From Frankia sp. QA3 (GTDB lineage Bacteria > Actinomycetota > Actinomycetes > Frankiales > Frankiaceae), in assembly GCF_000262465.1 (NCBI RefSeq), contig NZ_CM001489.1, forward strand, positions 5,709,552-5,773,551: 64,000 bases of DNA, in the 5' to 3' direction. Positions 15,624 to 24,317 of the stretch are shown here, piece after piece; the stretch's first letter is position 1; every line of letters begins with the position of its first letter. The translations under genes and the position numbers were made by a program. The notes beneath the pieces were generated by a model that saw only the letters and a program-made list of their open reading frames with translations, was not told the origin of the DNA and made no database searches.

Positions 15624-16586
15624 TCACCCGCCGAGCGCCTGCGCCACCGCCAGTGCTGCCGGACCCGGCTGGCCGGCCCAGAGCAGCTCGGTGCGGAACT
15701 CCAGGGCGGGCCCGAGCAGCGGCACGCCGACCGGGTCCACCCGGACGGTACCCGAGCCGTCGCCGTCGCTGGCGCTGGCGCCGTGCCGGTCGTCGACGCC
15801 GGCCTGACCCGGGAGCCTGCCGGGGGCGAGCAGGCGGCGGGGAAGCACTCCGAGGCCGTGACCGGCGGCGATCAGCGCCAGCAGGCCCCCGACGTCTGCG
15901 CCGTCGTAGCGCAGCTGCGCCCGGAACCGCAGCTCTCCGGTCACGACGCGAAGATCGGCCACCCCACTCGCCACCTCGGGTGCGTCGATCCACCGGGCGT
16001 CGACGAGGTCCGCCAGCCGCAGCCCGGTGCGCCGGGCGAGCGGGTGCCCGTCGGGGAGGATCACGACGACCGGATCCGCGGCGACCCCGACCGCCCGAAT
16101 GGGCCCCACATCGGGTAGCCGCAACGGGTCGCTGGAGGCGGCCAGCCCGGCGGCGAGGCCGAGATCGAACTCGCCCCGGGCCACGCCGTCCGCCACCGCC
16201 GCGGTGCCGGCGACGACGACGCGGACGTCCAGCCGGGGCCGGCCGGCCAGGACGTCCGCGAGGACCCGCGCGAGCCGGTCGGCGGCCAGCGGGTGGGTGG
16301 CGACCGTCAGCCGCTCGCTCGGCGCGCCGGCGGCCCGTACTACGTCGGTGCGCGCGGCGGCCAGGCGCAGCAGTAACGGGCCGGCGTGCTCCAGCAGGCG
16401 GGCACCGGCCTCGGTGACGGTGACTGGGCGGCGGTGCAGCAGCGCGACGCCGAGATCCGCCTCCAGCGCCGCGATCTGCTGCGAGACGGCGGACTGGGTG
16501 TAACCCAGCTCACGGGCGGCAGCCGAGAACGACCCCGCCGTCGCAACGCTGACGAAGGTGCGCAACTGCTGGGGATCCATGCCCAT
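15624..16586 (-). CDS. LysR-family transcriptional regulator
   Basis: 320 aa. N-terminal winged HTH: MDPQQLRTFVSVATAGSFSAAARELGYTQSAVSQQIAALEADLGVALLHR, ending with TEAGARLLEHA; then a substrate-binding domain (LTVATHPLAADRL; ARGEFDLGLAAG). The start is ATG 16586 or 16580. It is divergent from the glutamine-amidotransferase-like gene with 69 bases between, which hold a palindrome of the T-N11-A type, so it probably controls that gene and itself. The effector is unknown. An Asp/Gly-rich insertion near residue 275 is not conserved. Confidence 0.93.
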   Translation of the reverse strand: MGMDPQQLRTFVSVATAGSFSAAARELGYTQSAVSQQIAALEADLGVALLHRRPVTVTEAGARLLEHAGPLLLRLAAARTDVVRAAGAPSERLTVATHPLAADRLARVLADVLAGRPRLDVRVVVAGTAAVADGVARGEFDLGLAAGLAASSDPLRLPDVGPIRAVGVAADPVVVILPDGHPLARRTGLRLADLVDARWIDAPEVASGVADLRVVTGELRFRAQLRYDGADVGGLLALIAAGHGLGVLPRRLLAPGRLPGQAGVDDRHGASASDGDGSGTVRVDPVGVPLLGPALEFRTELLWAGQPGPAALAVAQALGG

Positions 16587-16590
16587 CAGT

Positions 16591-16604
16591 TTTGCTTATG
16601 CAAA
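16591..16604. promoter_or_regulatory. Candidate LysR-type operator
   Basis: TTTGC-TTAT-GCAAA is a 14-base inverted repeat containing the LysR core T-N11-A. It is the only low-GC dyad in the short divergent gap and begins 5 bases upstream of the lysR ATG. Confidence 0.55.
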
Positions 16605-16655
16605 GTGCGCAGAGAATCGTTGGACCTGAACTGCGTGCCCGCCGACGATCGACGC

Positions 16656-17483
16656 ATGACCTCGAGCGCACCCGTCACCCCGGCCGCACCCGTCACGCCG
16701 GCCGCACCCGTCACACCCGTCGCACCCGTCACACCCGTCGCACCCGTCGCGCGTGTGGCGCTCGTCGGCGACCGCAGCGCCGAGGTCGCGGCGCACGGCC
16801 GCATCCCCGACCTGCTCGACGCGCTGCGCCGTCGCGACGGACTGCCGGTGGACGCCTACTGGATCCCGACCGACGAGGTGGCGGCCATGGGCCCGCTCGA
16901 CGGCTTCGACGGCATCTGGCTGGTGCCGGGCAGCCCCTACGCCAGCGAGGCGGGCGCACTCGCGGCGGTCCGCACGGCGCGGGAGCGGGGCATCCCCTTC
17001 CTCGGGACCTGCGGCGGCCTGCAGCACGTCGTGCTGGAGTTCGCCCGCTCGGTGTGCGGCTTCGTGGACGCGGCGCATGCCGAGGTCGACCCCGATGCGC
17101 CCCACCCGCTGATCGTGCCGATTGCCTGTGCCCTGAACGGTCACGAGGGCGCTGTTCGGATCACCCGGGACTCCCTCGCCGAACGGGTCATCGGCGCGGA
17201 CCGCACGGTCGAGCGCTACTACTGCTCATACGGGATCAACCCGGACCACATCGGACTGCTGCTCGCCCACGGCCTGCGGTTCAGCGGGGTGGACGAGTCC
17301 GGTGACGTCCGCGTCCTCGAACTGCCCGGCCATCCCTTCTTCCTGGCGACGCTGTTCCAGCCCGAGCTCGGCTCGGAGGTCAGCCGCCCGCATCCGGTCA
17401 TCCGTGGCTTCGCCGAGGCCGCGGTGGCGACGGCCGCGGCCCGCCGCGCGTCGGCGCGGGTGACGCGGCGAACGCTCGGCTGA
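16656..17483 (+). CDS. Class I glutamine amidotransferase, CTP-synthase-C-terminal-like
   Basis: 275 aa. The nucleophile elbow is FLGTCGGLQHVVLEFARSV, close to the CTP synthase glutaminase (LGxCxGxQ...EFAR). The latter part (HPFFLATLFQPELGSE) carries the catalytic His-x-Glu equivalent seen in CTP synthase as HPEF...FQPHPE-like. There is no synthetase domain, so it is a stand-alone amidotransferase-like protein. Its N-terminus is a VTPAAP hexapeptide repeat (16668-16745) before VARVALVGDRS. ATG 16656 is chosen; the open frame extends upstream through the lysR operator. Divergent from LysR. The ammonia acceptor is unknown. Confidence 0.8.
   Translation: MTSSAPVTPAAPVTPAAPVTPVAPVTPVAPVARVALVGDRSAEVAAHGRIPDLLDALRRRDGLPVDAYWIPTDEVAAMGPLDGFDGIWLVPGSPYASEAGALAAVRTARERGIPFLGTCGGLQHVVLEFARSVCGFVDAAHAEVDPDAPHPLIVPIACALNGHEGAVRITRDSLAERVIGADRTVERYYCSYGINPDHIGLLLAHGLRFSGVDESGDVRVLELPGHPFFLATLFQPELGSEVSRPHPVIRGFAEAAVATAAARRASARVTRRTLG
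16668..16745 (+). repeat. 18-bp tandem repeat (about 4 units) at the amidotransferase N-terminus
   Basis: Units begin at 16668, 16686, 16704 and 16722; they code VTPAAP or VTPVAP with single-base differences. Confidence 0.8.
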
Positions 17484-17586
17484 GCCGCAGCGACGCCGTA
17501 CCGCCCCACCGGCCGCTGCGATCATGCCCGTCATAGACTTCCCTCCCGGTCAGCAGGCTGACGGGTGCCGGTGAGGAAGGGGCCAT

Positions 17587-18423
17587 GTGAACGTCCTGGA
17601 AGCGGCGTTTCTCGGCGCGGTCGAGGGGCTTACCGAATTTCTGCCGGTGTCGAGCACCGGCCATCTCACGATCCTGGAGAAGCTCCTCGGTTACAACATC
17701 GACGATGCCGATATCACCGCTTTCACGGCGATCATTCAGGTCGGTGCGGTGTTCGCCACCCTGCTCTACTTCCGGCATGACTTTCGGCGGATCCTGACCG
17801 CCTGGGGGCGGGGGATCGCCAATCCCTCCTGGCGGGATGACCCCGACTACCGGTTCGGCTGGGCGGTGATTCTCGGCTCGGTCCCGATCGGTCTCGTCGG
17901 CGTCGCATTCAAGGACCAGATCGAGACCACGCTGCGCAGCCTCTGGTTCGTCGGCACCGCGCTCATCCTCTGGAGCGGGGTGATGTGGTACGCCGATCAC
18001 GCCGGGACGCAGAAGCGCCACGAGGAGGACGTGACCTGGCGGGACACCCTCGCCATCGGGGTCGTCCAGTGCATGGCGCTGATTCCCGGGATCTCCCGCT
18101 CGGGGGCGACGATGTCGGCGGGCCTGCTGCGCGGTCTGGATCGGGTGACGGTGACCCGGCTGTCGTTCTTCCTGTCCATCCCCGCGCTGATGGCGGCGGC
18201 CGCGCTGCAGGTGCTGACCGAGGCCGGGAACATCTCCGACGGAGTGGGCTGGACCGCGACCATCACTGCCACAGTGGTCAGTTTCGCCGTCGCCTACGTG
18301 GCCATCTCATGGCTGCTCAAATTCGTCGCGAAACACAGTTACAGCGTTTTCATCGGCTATCGGATCGCCCTCGGGGTGACCGTGATCTTCCTGGTCAGTA
18401 CCGGGATCGTCGAGGCGACCTGA
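17587..18423 (+). CDS. uppP: UppP/BacA, undecaprenyl-diphosphatase
   Basis: 278 aa integral membrane enzyme that dephosphorylates undecaprenyl pyrophosphate to recycle the carrier for cell-wall precursors; gives bacitracin tolerance when abundant. Family motifs EGLTEFLPVSSTGH (residues about 13-26) and PGISRSGATM (about 160-169) with the catalytic Glu/Ser/Arg residues are intact, and seven or eight hydrophobic helices follow the usual order. The GTG start at 17587 has GAGGAAGGGG upstream; the ATG two bases earlier runs straight into a stop. Transcribed alone. Confidence 0.97.
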   Translation: MNVLEAAFLGAVEGLTEFLPVSSTGHLTILEKLLGYNIDDADITAFTAIIQVGAVFATLLYFRHDFRRILTAWGRGIANPSWRDDPDYRFGWAVILGSVPIGLVGVAFKDQIETTLRSLWFVGTALILWSGVMWYADHAGTQKRHEEDVTWRDTLAIGVVQCMALIPGISRSGATMSAGLLRGLDRVTVTRLSFFLSIPALMAAAALQVLTEAGNISDGVGWTATITATVVSFAVAYVAISWLLKFVAKHSYSVFIGYRIALGVTVIFLVSTGIVEAT

Positions 18424-18446
18424 CGCCGCGCCGCCGTCCACGCCCG

Positions 18447-18478
18447 GCCCGGTGCCTGCGGTCGGTACCGCACCGGGC
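18447..18478 (+). terminator. Hairpin after uppP
   Basis: Nine-base arms 18447-18455 and 18470-18478 match exactly around a 14-base loop that can itself pair in part. It starts 24 bases after the uppP stop. Confidence 0.5.
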
Positions 18479-18594
18479 GGCCGCTCCACCCGCGCCGCGG
18501 TGCTCCGTCCTCGATGTCCTGCTCGCCCGTGTGTTAGGGGCTGCCGGCTGGGGATGAGCGTTGCATCCGACACCGAAGTCAGCCGGGAGGAAGC

Positions 18595-19350
18595 ATGGCG
18601 AGCACGGTACAGGAATCGATCGAGGTCCACGTCCCGATTCGCACCGCCTACAACCAGTGGACGCAGTTCGAGTCCTTCCCGAACTTCATGGACGGTGTCG
18701 AGTCCATCTCGCAGCTCGACAACACCCACACCCACTGGAAGGTGAAGGTCGGCGGGCGGGAGCGCGAGTTCGACGCCACGATCACCGAGCAGCTGCCCGA
18801 CGAGCGGGTGGCGTGGAAGAGCACCGAAGGTACCTCGCATGCCGGCGTGGTGACCTTTCACCGGCTCGCGGACGACGAGACCCGGGTGACGGTCCAGATG
18901 GACTGGCAGCCCGAGGGACTCGCCGAGAAGGCGGGTGCCGCTGTGGGCCTGGACGAACGGCAGGTCAAGGCCGACCTCAAGCGGTTCAAGTCGTTCATCG
19001 AGCACAACCAGAGCGAGACCGGAGGCTGGCGCGGCGAGGTGCCCCGGCCTGACGCCGCCGGGTCTGCCGGCACGGCGGAGGGCTCCCGTGCGGGCCAGGA
19101 GCCGGGCGACACGTCCTTCGGCGCTCCGGGCACCCCCGGCACTGGTGGTGCCTCGGGTACTGGTGGTGCTCCGGGTACTGGTGGTGCCTCGGGTACTGGT
19201 GGTGCTCCGGGTACTGGTGGTGCTCCGGGCACTGGTGGTGCCGCGGGCACTGGGGGCGCGCCGTACACCCCTGGAACGGGTGGCGCAGCCGGTGGCCCGG
19301 CCTCCGGAACCCAGGACCGGAACCCGGGCAGCCCCGCCGGCGGCTGGTGA
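18595..19350 (+). CDS. SRPBCC-fold (polyketide cyclase/dehydrase-like) protein with Gly-rich tail
   Basis: Residues 1-150 form a START/Bet v1-like SRPBCC domain: VQESIEVHVPIRTAYNQWTQFESFPNFMDGVESI, then DATITEQLPDERVAWKSTEGTSHAGVVTFH. This is the COG5637-type group often found as a stress-associated membrane or lipid-binding protein in actinobacteria; ligand unknown. From residue about 180 the protein is a Gly/Thr/Pro-rich tail built from the hexapeptide GTGGAS/P. ATG 18595 has GGGAGGAAGC just upstream. A strong hairpin follows 20 bases after the stop. Confidence 0.82.
   Translation: MASTVQESIEVHVPIRTAYNQWTQFESFPNFMDGVESISQLDNTHTHWKVKVGGREREFDATITEQLPDERVAWKSTEGTSHAGVVTFHRLADDETRVTVQMDWQPEGLAEKAGAAVGLDERQVKADLKRFKSFIEHNQSETGGWRGEVPRPDAAGSAGTAEGSRAGQEPGDTSFGAPGTPGTGGASGTGGAPGTGGASGTGGAPGTGGAPGTGGAAGTGGAPYTPGTGGAAGGPASGTQDRNPGSPAGGW
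19138..19260 (+). repeat. 18-bp tandem repeat (about 7 units) in the SRPBCC tail
   Basis: Successive 18-base units, GGTACTGGTGGTGCCTCG and variants, code GTGGAS, GTGGAP or GTGGAA. This is the longest array in the window. Confidence 0.85.
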
Positions 19351-19370
19351 GCGCCACTGAGCGGTGAACG

Positions 19371-19417
19371 ACGAGCGGCGCGGCCGGTCCCGGTATCGGG
19401 CCGGCCGCGCCGCTCGT
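19371..19417 (+). terminator. Perfect 17-bp hairpin after the SRPBCC gene
   Basis: Arms 19371-19387 and 19401-19417 match exactly; the loop forms a further 4-bp stem (19389-19392 with 19397-19400). Confidence 0.85.
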
Positions 19418-19606
19418 TACCTCCGTGTGCTCCCCGGTGCCGTCCCCCGCCCGCGTGCTGGGAGGTGACGGAGAGGTAACAACCTTCCGCCGACCTGACA
19501 CGGCCCCGCGGGACCGGCATAGGTTTTGATCCACCGCCCCGCCGGCATGTGATAGTCCGAACGCCGGGGGCGGCATCAAGCCGTGCCGCGAGGAGGAAGG
19601 ACGCCG

Positions 19607-20617
19607 ATGCGGGACCTCCGTTCCCTGCCCAAGGGCCATCTGCACCTGCACTTCGAGCTGGGGATGCGGCCGTCGACGCTGGCCGACCTGGCCGCCGCCG
19701 CGGGCATCCCGACCCCCCGGACCAGGGGCTTCACCGAGTTCGGCGGATTCAGCGACGTGATCGGCGGGATCCTGCCGGTCTTTCGCCAGCCGGCGGACTT
19801 CGAGCGGCTGGTCGACGAGATGGTCAGCGACGCGGCCGACGAGGGCATCGTGTACCTCGAGCCGAGCTTCTGGCCGTACGCCCACCTGGGCGTGTTCGGC
19901 AGCGCCGAGGCGGCCTGGGAGACCGTGCTGGCCCGATCGGAGCAGGCGAGCGCCCGGTACGGGGTGACCGTCCGCTGGATGGCCGCGGTGGACCGCGTGT
20001 ACGACTCCCCCGAGCAGGCGGTGGAGGTGGCCCGCACCGCCCTGCGCCACGCCGACCGGGGGATCGTCGGTCTCGGGCTGCACAACGACGAGAACGGCTG
20101 GCCGCCGGAGCCGTTCGCGGCGGCGTTCCGGCTCGCCCGAGAGGGCGGCCTGCTGTCGACCCCGCATGCCGGCGAGCTCGACGGCCCGGAGTCGGTGCGC
20201 GGCGCCATCGAGACCCTGGGAGCCGACCGCCTGCAGCACGGCATCCGGGCGATCGAGGACCCGGGACTCGTCGACGACCTGCTCGACCGGGGCACGTGCC
20301 TGGACGTCTGTCCCACCTCCAACCTGCTGCTGTCGGTCGTGCCGTCGATGGCCGCGCACCCGCTGCCGGCGCTGCTGCGCGCCGGGGTGCGCTGCTCCAT
20401 CAACGCCGACGACCCGCTGCTGTTCGGCCCCACCTGCCTGGAGGAGTACGAGCTGTGCCGGCGCGAGCTCGGCCTGTCCGACGAGGAGCTGGCGGCCTGT
20501 GCGCGTAGCTCCGTGCTGGCTGGCGCGGCCCCGGAGCCGGTGCGGGCGGCGGCCCTGGCCGGCATCGACGCCTGGCTCGCGACGCCGGTCCCGCTGACCG
20601 CGCCGGCCGCCGGCTGA
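19607..20617 (+). CDS. Adenosine deaminase family protein
   Basis: 336 aa amidohydrolase-fold metalloenzyme converting (deoxy)adenosine to inosine, or a related purine. Zinc ligands: HLHLH near the N-terminus, HAGE (about residue 188) and the double Asp in SINADDPLLFG; HGIR carries the catalytic His. The sequence after HLHLH is FELGMRP; other actinobacterial members more often have a Gly-Ser there, so specificity could differ. ATG 19607 follows GAGGAGGAAGG; an upstream frame extension to 19583 has no ribosome site. The glycerate kinase gene starts 23 bases later, so the two may be co-transcribed. Confidence 0.9.
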   Translation: MRDLRSLPKGHLHLHFELGMRPSTLADLAAAAGIPTPRTRGFTEFGGFSDVIGGILPVFRQPADFERLVDEMVSDAADEGIVYLEPSFWPYAHLGVFGSAEAAWETVLARSEQASARYGVTVRWMAAVDRVYDSPEQAVEVARTALRHADRGIVGLGLHNDENGWPPEPFAAAFRLAREGGLLSTPHAGELDGPESVRGAIETLGADRLQHGIRAIEDPGLVDDLLDRGTCLDVCPTSNLLLSVVPSMAAHPLPALLRAGVRCSINADDPLLFGPTCLEEYELCRRELGLSDEELAACARSSVLAGAAPEPVRAAALAGIDAWLATPVPLTAPAAG

Positions 20618-20640
20618 GCCGGGCGGCAGGCGCGGACGCT

Positions 20641-21810
20641 GTGGTGGGCCCGGAGGGTGGCGCCGGCTCGGCGGCGGGTGACCGGCCGCGGCGGGTGGTC
20701 ATCGCCCCCGACTCGTTCAAGGGCTCGGCGACCGCGACGGAGGTCGCCGCGGCGCTCGGGGACGGCTGGCGCTCGCGGCGGCCCCACGACGAGATCGTGG
20801 CGCTGCCGATCGCCGACGGCGGTGAGGGCACCCTCGATGTCTTCGCCGCCGCCGTGCCCGACTCGGTGCGCCACCCGTTGCGCGTGACCGGCCCGGACGG
20901 GCGCCCGCAGGACGCCGAATGGCTGGCGCTGCCCGGGGGCGTCGCCGTGGTCGAACTCGCCCGGGCGAGCGGGCTGCCCCTGATGCTGGCCCCGGACCCG
21001 CTTCGTGCCCAGACGATCGGCCTCGGTGAGGCGCTGGGGGCTGCCCTGACCGGCGGCGCCAGACGGATCCTGGTCGCTCTGGGGGGTTCGGCCTCGACGG
21101 ACGGTGGCACCGGTGCCCTCGCCGCACTGGGGGCCCGCTTCCTCGACCCGCGTGGGGCGGTGCTGCCACCGGGCGGGGGTGCGCTGGCGAGGCTCGCCCG
21201 GGTGGAGCTGTCGGGGCTGCGGCCCCCGCCGCCCGGGGGGGTGCGCTGCCTCGTCGACGTCGACGCCCCCCTGCTGGGCCCCGCCGGCGCCGCTGCCGTG
21301 TTCGGCCCGCAGAAGGGGGCTGGCCCCGCCGACATCGACCGGCTGGCGGCCGGGCTGCGCCGCCTGGCCGAGGTGCTCGGCGGTGAGCCGGCGGCCGCGG
21401 GGGCGGGCGCGGCCGGCGGCACCGCCTACGGCCTTGCCGCGGCCTGGGGGGCCGACCTGGTGCCTGGCATCCGGACGATCACCGAGGCGGCCGGGCTGCC
21501 CGCCGCGCTCACCGGGGCCGGCTGGGTGGTGACCGGCGAGGGCCGCTTCGACCGGACGTCCCTGGCGGGCAAGGTGGTCGGCGGGGTGCTGGGACTGGCC
21601 CGGGCGGCGGGCGTGCCGGTGCTCGTGGCCGCGGGCCAGTTGGATGCCCCCCGTCCGGAGGGGGCCATCGCCGAGGTCGCCCTGGCCCGGTTGGCGGGTG
21701 GCACGGAGGCGGCGCTGGCCGAGCCGCTGCGCTGGCTGCGCGCGGCCGGCGCGGAGCTCGCCCGCCTGGCCACGGCGGCCCCGGCCGCAGGTCCCGCCGC
21801 TGCCGGCTGA
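20641..21810 (+). CDS. Glycerate kinase (GlxK/GarK family)
   Basis: 389 aa; phosphorylates D-glycerate to 2- or 3-phosphoglycerate, linking glyoxylate/glycerate use to glycolysis. Hallmarks: VVIAPDSFKGSATATEVAAALGDGWR at the N-terminus, PIADGGEGTLD, ARRILVALGGSASTDGGTGAL and FGPQKGA; VVTGEGRFDRTSLAGKVV near the end. GTG 20641 (or GTG 20644) is used. The stop codon lies in an 18-bp tandem repeat (21801-21849), so the TGA is repeated in frame downstream. Confidence 0.93.
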   Translation: MVGPEGGAGSAAGDRPRRVVIAPDSFKGSATATEVAAALGDGWRSRRPHDEIVALPIADGGEGTLDVFAAAVPDSVRHPLRVTGPDGRPQDAEWLALPGGVAVVELARASGLPLMLAPDPLRAQTIGLGEALGAALTGGARRILVALGGSASTDGGTGALAALGARFLDPRGAVLPPGGGALARLARVELSGLRPPPPGGVRCLVDVDAPLLGPAGAAAVFGPQKGAGPADIDRLAAGLRRLAEVLGGEPAAAGAGAAGGTAYGLAAAWGADLVPGIRTITEAAGLPAALTGAGWVVTGEGRFDRTSLAGKVVGGVLGLARAAGVPVLVAAGQLDAPRPEGAIAEVALARLAGGTEAALAEPLRWLRAAGAELARLATAAPAAGPAAAG

Positions 21811-21849
21811 CGCACCGTTGCCGGCTGACGCACCGTTGCCGGCTGACGT
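21801..21849 (+). repeat. 18-bp tandem repeat spanning the glycerate kinase stop
   Basis: Units at 21801-21818 and 21819-21836 are identical; a third partial copy follows. Each holds CCGGCTGACG, so the TGA stop is present three times in one frame. Confidence 0.85.
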
Positions 21850-21887
21850 CGCGGCGGGGAGGTGCTGGCCTGGATGGGCGGGACGGC

Positions 21888-22688
21888 TCAGACGGTGCGG
21901 TTCATCCCGGTGAGGATATAGCCGATCTTGCGCCAGGTGTTCGGCCCGCAGATGCCGTCGTCGGGGATGCGGCCGAACCACGGGGACGCGTAGCGCTGCA
22001 GCGAGGCCACCCGCGCGGTGGTGCGTGGCCCGTACCCGCCGTCCGGATCGATCCGGTTGGGATCGCCGGTCGGCGCCTCGTGACCGAAGATGATGTTCAG
22101 GGCGTTCTGGAGCTCCACGACGTCGGCGCCGCGCGCGCCCTCGCGCAGCGTCGGCCGGCCGGCGTACCGGTCGCGGGGATCGGAGGCCGCGCCGCGGTCG
22201 CTACCGAGCGCGAGCGACAGGATGTCGCGGCGGCGTGCCGCGCGGAGGTCGCCCGGGCAGCTGTGCCCGCCCCATGCCTGCCCGCCCATCCGATGGGTGC
22301 CGAGGCCGTATCCGTTCGGCGAGTCGGCGAGCTCCCCCTTCCAGCCGAACGCCTGCATACCCCATCGAAACAGCTCGGCCAGCCTGGTGATTTGTGCCGG
22401 TGTGTAATCCTCGGTGTCGTAACCCTCGCATTCGCAGGAGATCCAGTACGGATTCCCGGCTGCCTGCGCCCAGGCGCGCCGATCAAACGGAACGTACTGC
22501 TCGAAGTCGCCGTTTCTGGACAGCCACAGATGGGAGCTGACCTGGCTGGCGGCGTTGTCGAACCAGCCGAACAGCGAGCCGGTGCCGACCTGGACGTGCG
22601 CGATGAGTCCGCGGGTCGGCTGGATCATCGTGCCGGACGTGTTCCGCACCGGCCGCAGCCGGGCCGGCGGGTAGAGAGTCGGCGCCAT
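21888..22688 (-). CDS. Peptidoglycan-binding N-acetylmuramoyl-L-alanine amidase-like protein
   Basis: 266 aa from ATG 22688 (GGAGGG upstream). Residues about 15-165 form an amidase_2/PGRP-like domain: GLIAHVQVGTGS holds the first zinc His and THRMGGQAWGGHSCPGD the later His and Cys ligands. The C-terminal 80 residues (TLREGARGADVVELQNALN...DGGYGPRTTARVASLQ...DGICGPNTW) are a PG_binding_1 domain. It cuts the amide bond between muramic acid and the stem peptide. No signal peptide is seen from this start; the frame is open to 22970, but that part is Arg-rich and not a leader. Such actinobacterial proteins can be remodelling enzymes or phage-derived lysins. Confidence 0.85.
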   Translation of the reverse strand: MAPTLYPPARLRPVRNTSGTMIQPTRGLIAHVQVGTGSLFGWFDNAASQVSSHLWLSRNGDFEQYVPFDRRAWAQAAGNPYWISCECEGYDTEDYTPAQITRLAELFRWGMQAFGWKGELADSPNGYGLGTHRMGGQAWGGHSCPGDLRAARRRDILSLALGSDRGAASDPRDRYAGRPTLREGARGADVVELQNALNIIFGHEAPTGDPNRIDPDGGYGPRTTARVASLQRYASPWFGRIPDDGICGPNTWRKIGYILTGMNRTV

Positions 22689-23189
22689 CGTCAGCGGCCC
22701 TCCGGCGCGCACGCGTCGCCACGACAGGTCCTCGTCTGGAAAATCACGATTCCGGGCCGCTTCCTCTTCGTGCGTCGATGGTCCGTGCCGATCGATGCGG
22801 TCGGCGCTGACCGGTACAGTCCTGCTTTCTACTCGGCGCGCCGAGATGGTCGCGATGCCGGGTCGGTGGTTGTCGGTCCGTATCGGGCAGGATGCCCGGA
22901 CACACCGCCCACGGAAACCTGATCGCCGCGCACCGGCGGACGGCGCCAGGCCGGTGGCGACCCGCGTCACCGGGTCATCCAGGAACAGCCAATGACTACC
23001 CTTGGCAATCTCTCTGCTGGACTTGGGTGACGCTGGGATCGGCGGGAGGTGAGGGCCTTCCGTGCCGGGATCGCCCCGTTCGGGGGCCCGGCTCCGGACT
23101 TACCCGACAGCCGGCTGGCGGTCCCGGCGCCTAGACTGCCGGCCTATGTCCGGAGCTGGTCACCGTGTCCCCCAATCGGACCAGCGCTG
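22689..23189. other. Divergent intergenic region, amidase and GNAT genes
   Basis: About 500 bases with no supported gene. It must contain the promoters for both flanking genes; no clear dyad or -35/-10 pair was recognised. Confidence 0.45.
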
Positions 23190-24281
23190 GTGAACGGGCA
23201 CCCCGGCGATACCGCCGTCACCGTGGTCGCGGGAATGCCGCCGCGGGCCGCGTTCGACCTGCGGTACGAGGTCTTCGTCCGGGAGCAGGGCGTGCCGCCG
23301 GAGCTGGAGTACGACGGCTTGGACGCCACAGCAGACCATGCCGTGGTCCTCGACGCCGACGGTCGGGCGGTGGCCACGGCCCGCCTGCTCGATCCGGGGC
23401 CCCGTCAGGCGGGCGCGGAGCCGGCGGGGGTCATCGGGCGGGTCGCGGTCGCCGCCGCCTGGCGTGGCCGGGGCCTGGGCCGCCTGGTCACCGCGGCCCT
23501 GGAGGGACGGGCGGGGGAGCGTGGCCTGCCGGCCGTCGAGTTGCACGCCCAGACGAGGGCGGCGGACTTCTACGCCCGCCAGGGGTACCGGTCGATCGGC
23601 GAGCCCGACGTCGAGGCGGGCATCGAGCATGTGTGGATGCGCCGCGAGCTGGTCCCCGGCCTGCGGCGGGTGCGGGACTCCGACGCCGTCGCCCTCCAGG
23701 ACCTGATTGCGACCGTATGGGCGGAGTACCCGGGCTGCGTTCTCGACGTCGACGCCGAGGAGCCGTGGCTGCGGGCCCCCGGGACGGCCTATGCGGCAAC
23801 CGCGGGGGAGCCCGCACGGGCCTTGTGGGTGGTCCCGGCGGACCCTGCCGCCCCAATCGGGCCGGCAGGCTCGGCAGGGCCGGCAGGCTCGGCAGGGCCG
23901 GCAGGCTCGGCAGGGCCGGCAGGGACGTCCGGCGTGGTGCTCGCCAGCGTGGCCGTGTGGGCCCGGCCGGTGCCGGGCCTCGCGGCGGCGCCCGAGTGGG
24001 CCGAGCTGAAGACGCTGTACGTGTCCGCCGCCGCCCGCCGCCGGGGACTCGCAGCGGCCCTGGTGCGGCGGGCCGAGCGCGAGGCCCGGTGGTGGGAAGC
24101 GCGGCAGATGCGGCTGTGGACCGACACGCGGTTCACCGACGCTCACCGGCTGTACCGGCGGCTGGGCTACAGGGCCACCGGCCACAGCCGCGACCTGCAC
24201 GACCTCTCCGCGACAACCGAAATCGAGTTCCGCCGCCCGCTGTCCCCGCTGAACGGACTGCCGGCCCCGCCCGGGATCTGA
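23190..24281 (+). CDS. Tandem GNAT-family N-acetyltransferase
   Basis: Two acetyltransferase domains in one chain. The first (ElaA-like) shows FDLRYEVFVREQGVPPELEYDGLDATADHAVV and the acetyl-CoA loop RVAVAAAWRGRGLGRLV. The second has LKTLYVSAAARRRGLAAALVRRAEREARWW and LYRRLGYRATG. They are joined by a linker with GPAGSA hexapeptides. The substrate is unknown. Start is uncertain: GTG 23190 gives VNGHPGDTAVTV directly before the domain; the frame is open back to GTG 23049. The palindrome at 24318-24368 follows 36 bases after the stop. Confidence 0.82.
   Translation: MNGHPGDTAVTVVAGMPPRAAFDLRYEVFVREQGVPPELEYDGLDATADHAVVLDADGRAVATARLLDPGPRQAGAEPAGVIGRVAVAAAWRGRGLGRLVTAALEGRAGERGLPAVELHAQTRAADFYARQGYRSIGEPDVEAGIEHVWMRRELVPGLRRVRDSDAVALQDLIATVWAEYPGCVLDVDAEEPWLRAPGTAYAATAGEPARALWVVPADPAAPIGPAGSAGPAGSAGPAGSAGPAGTSGVVLASVAVWARPVPGLAAAPEWAELKTLYVSAAARRRGLAAALVRRAEREARWWEARQMRLWTDTRFTDAHRLYRRLGYRATGHSRDLHDLSATTEIEFRRPLSPLNGLPAPPGI
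23861..23925 (+). repeat. 18-bp tandem repeat (3.5 units) in the GNAT linker
   Basis: Units at 23861, 23879, 23897 and a partial at 23915 code GPAGSA. They lie in the second half of the protein in a non-conserved loop. Confidence 0.85.
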
Positions 24282-24317
24282 GCCGGCTGGCCTGACCCCG
24301 TCGGGGCCCCGAGCCTG

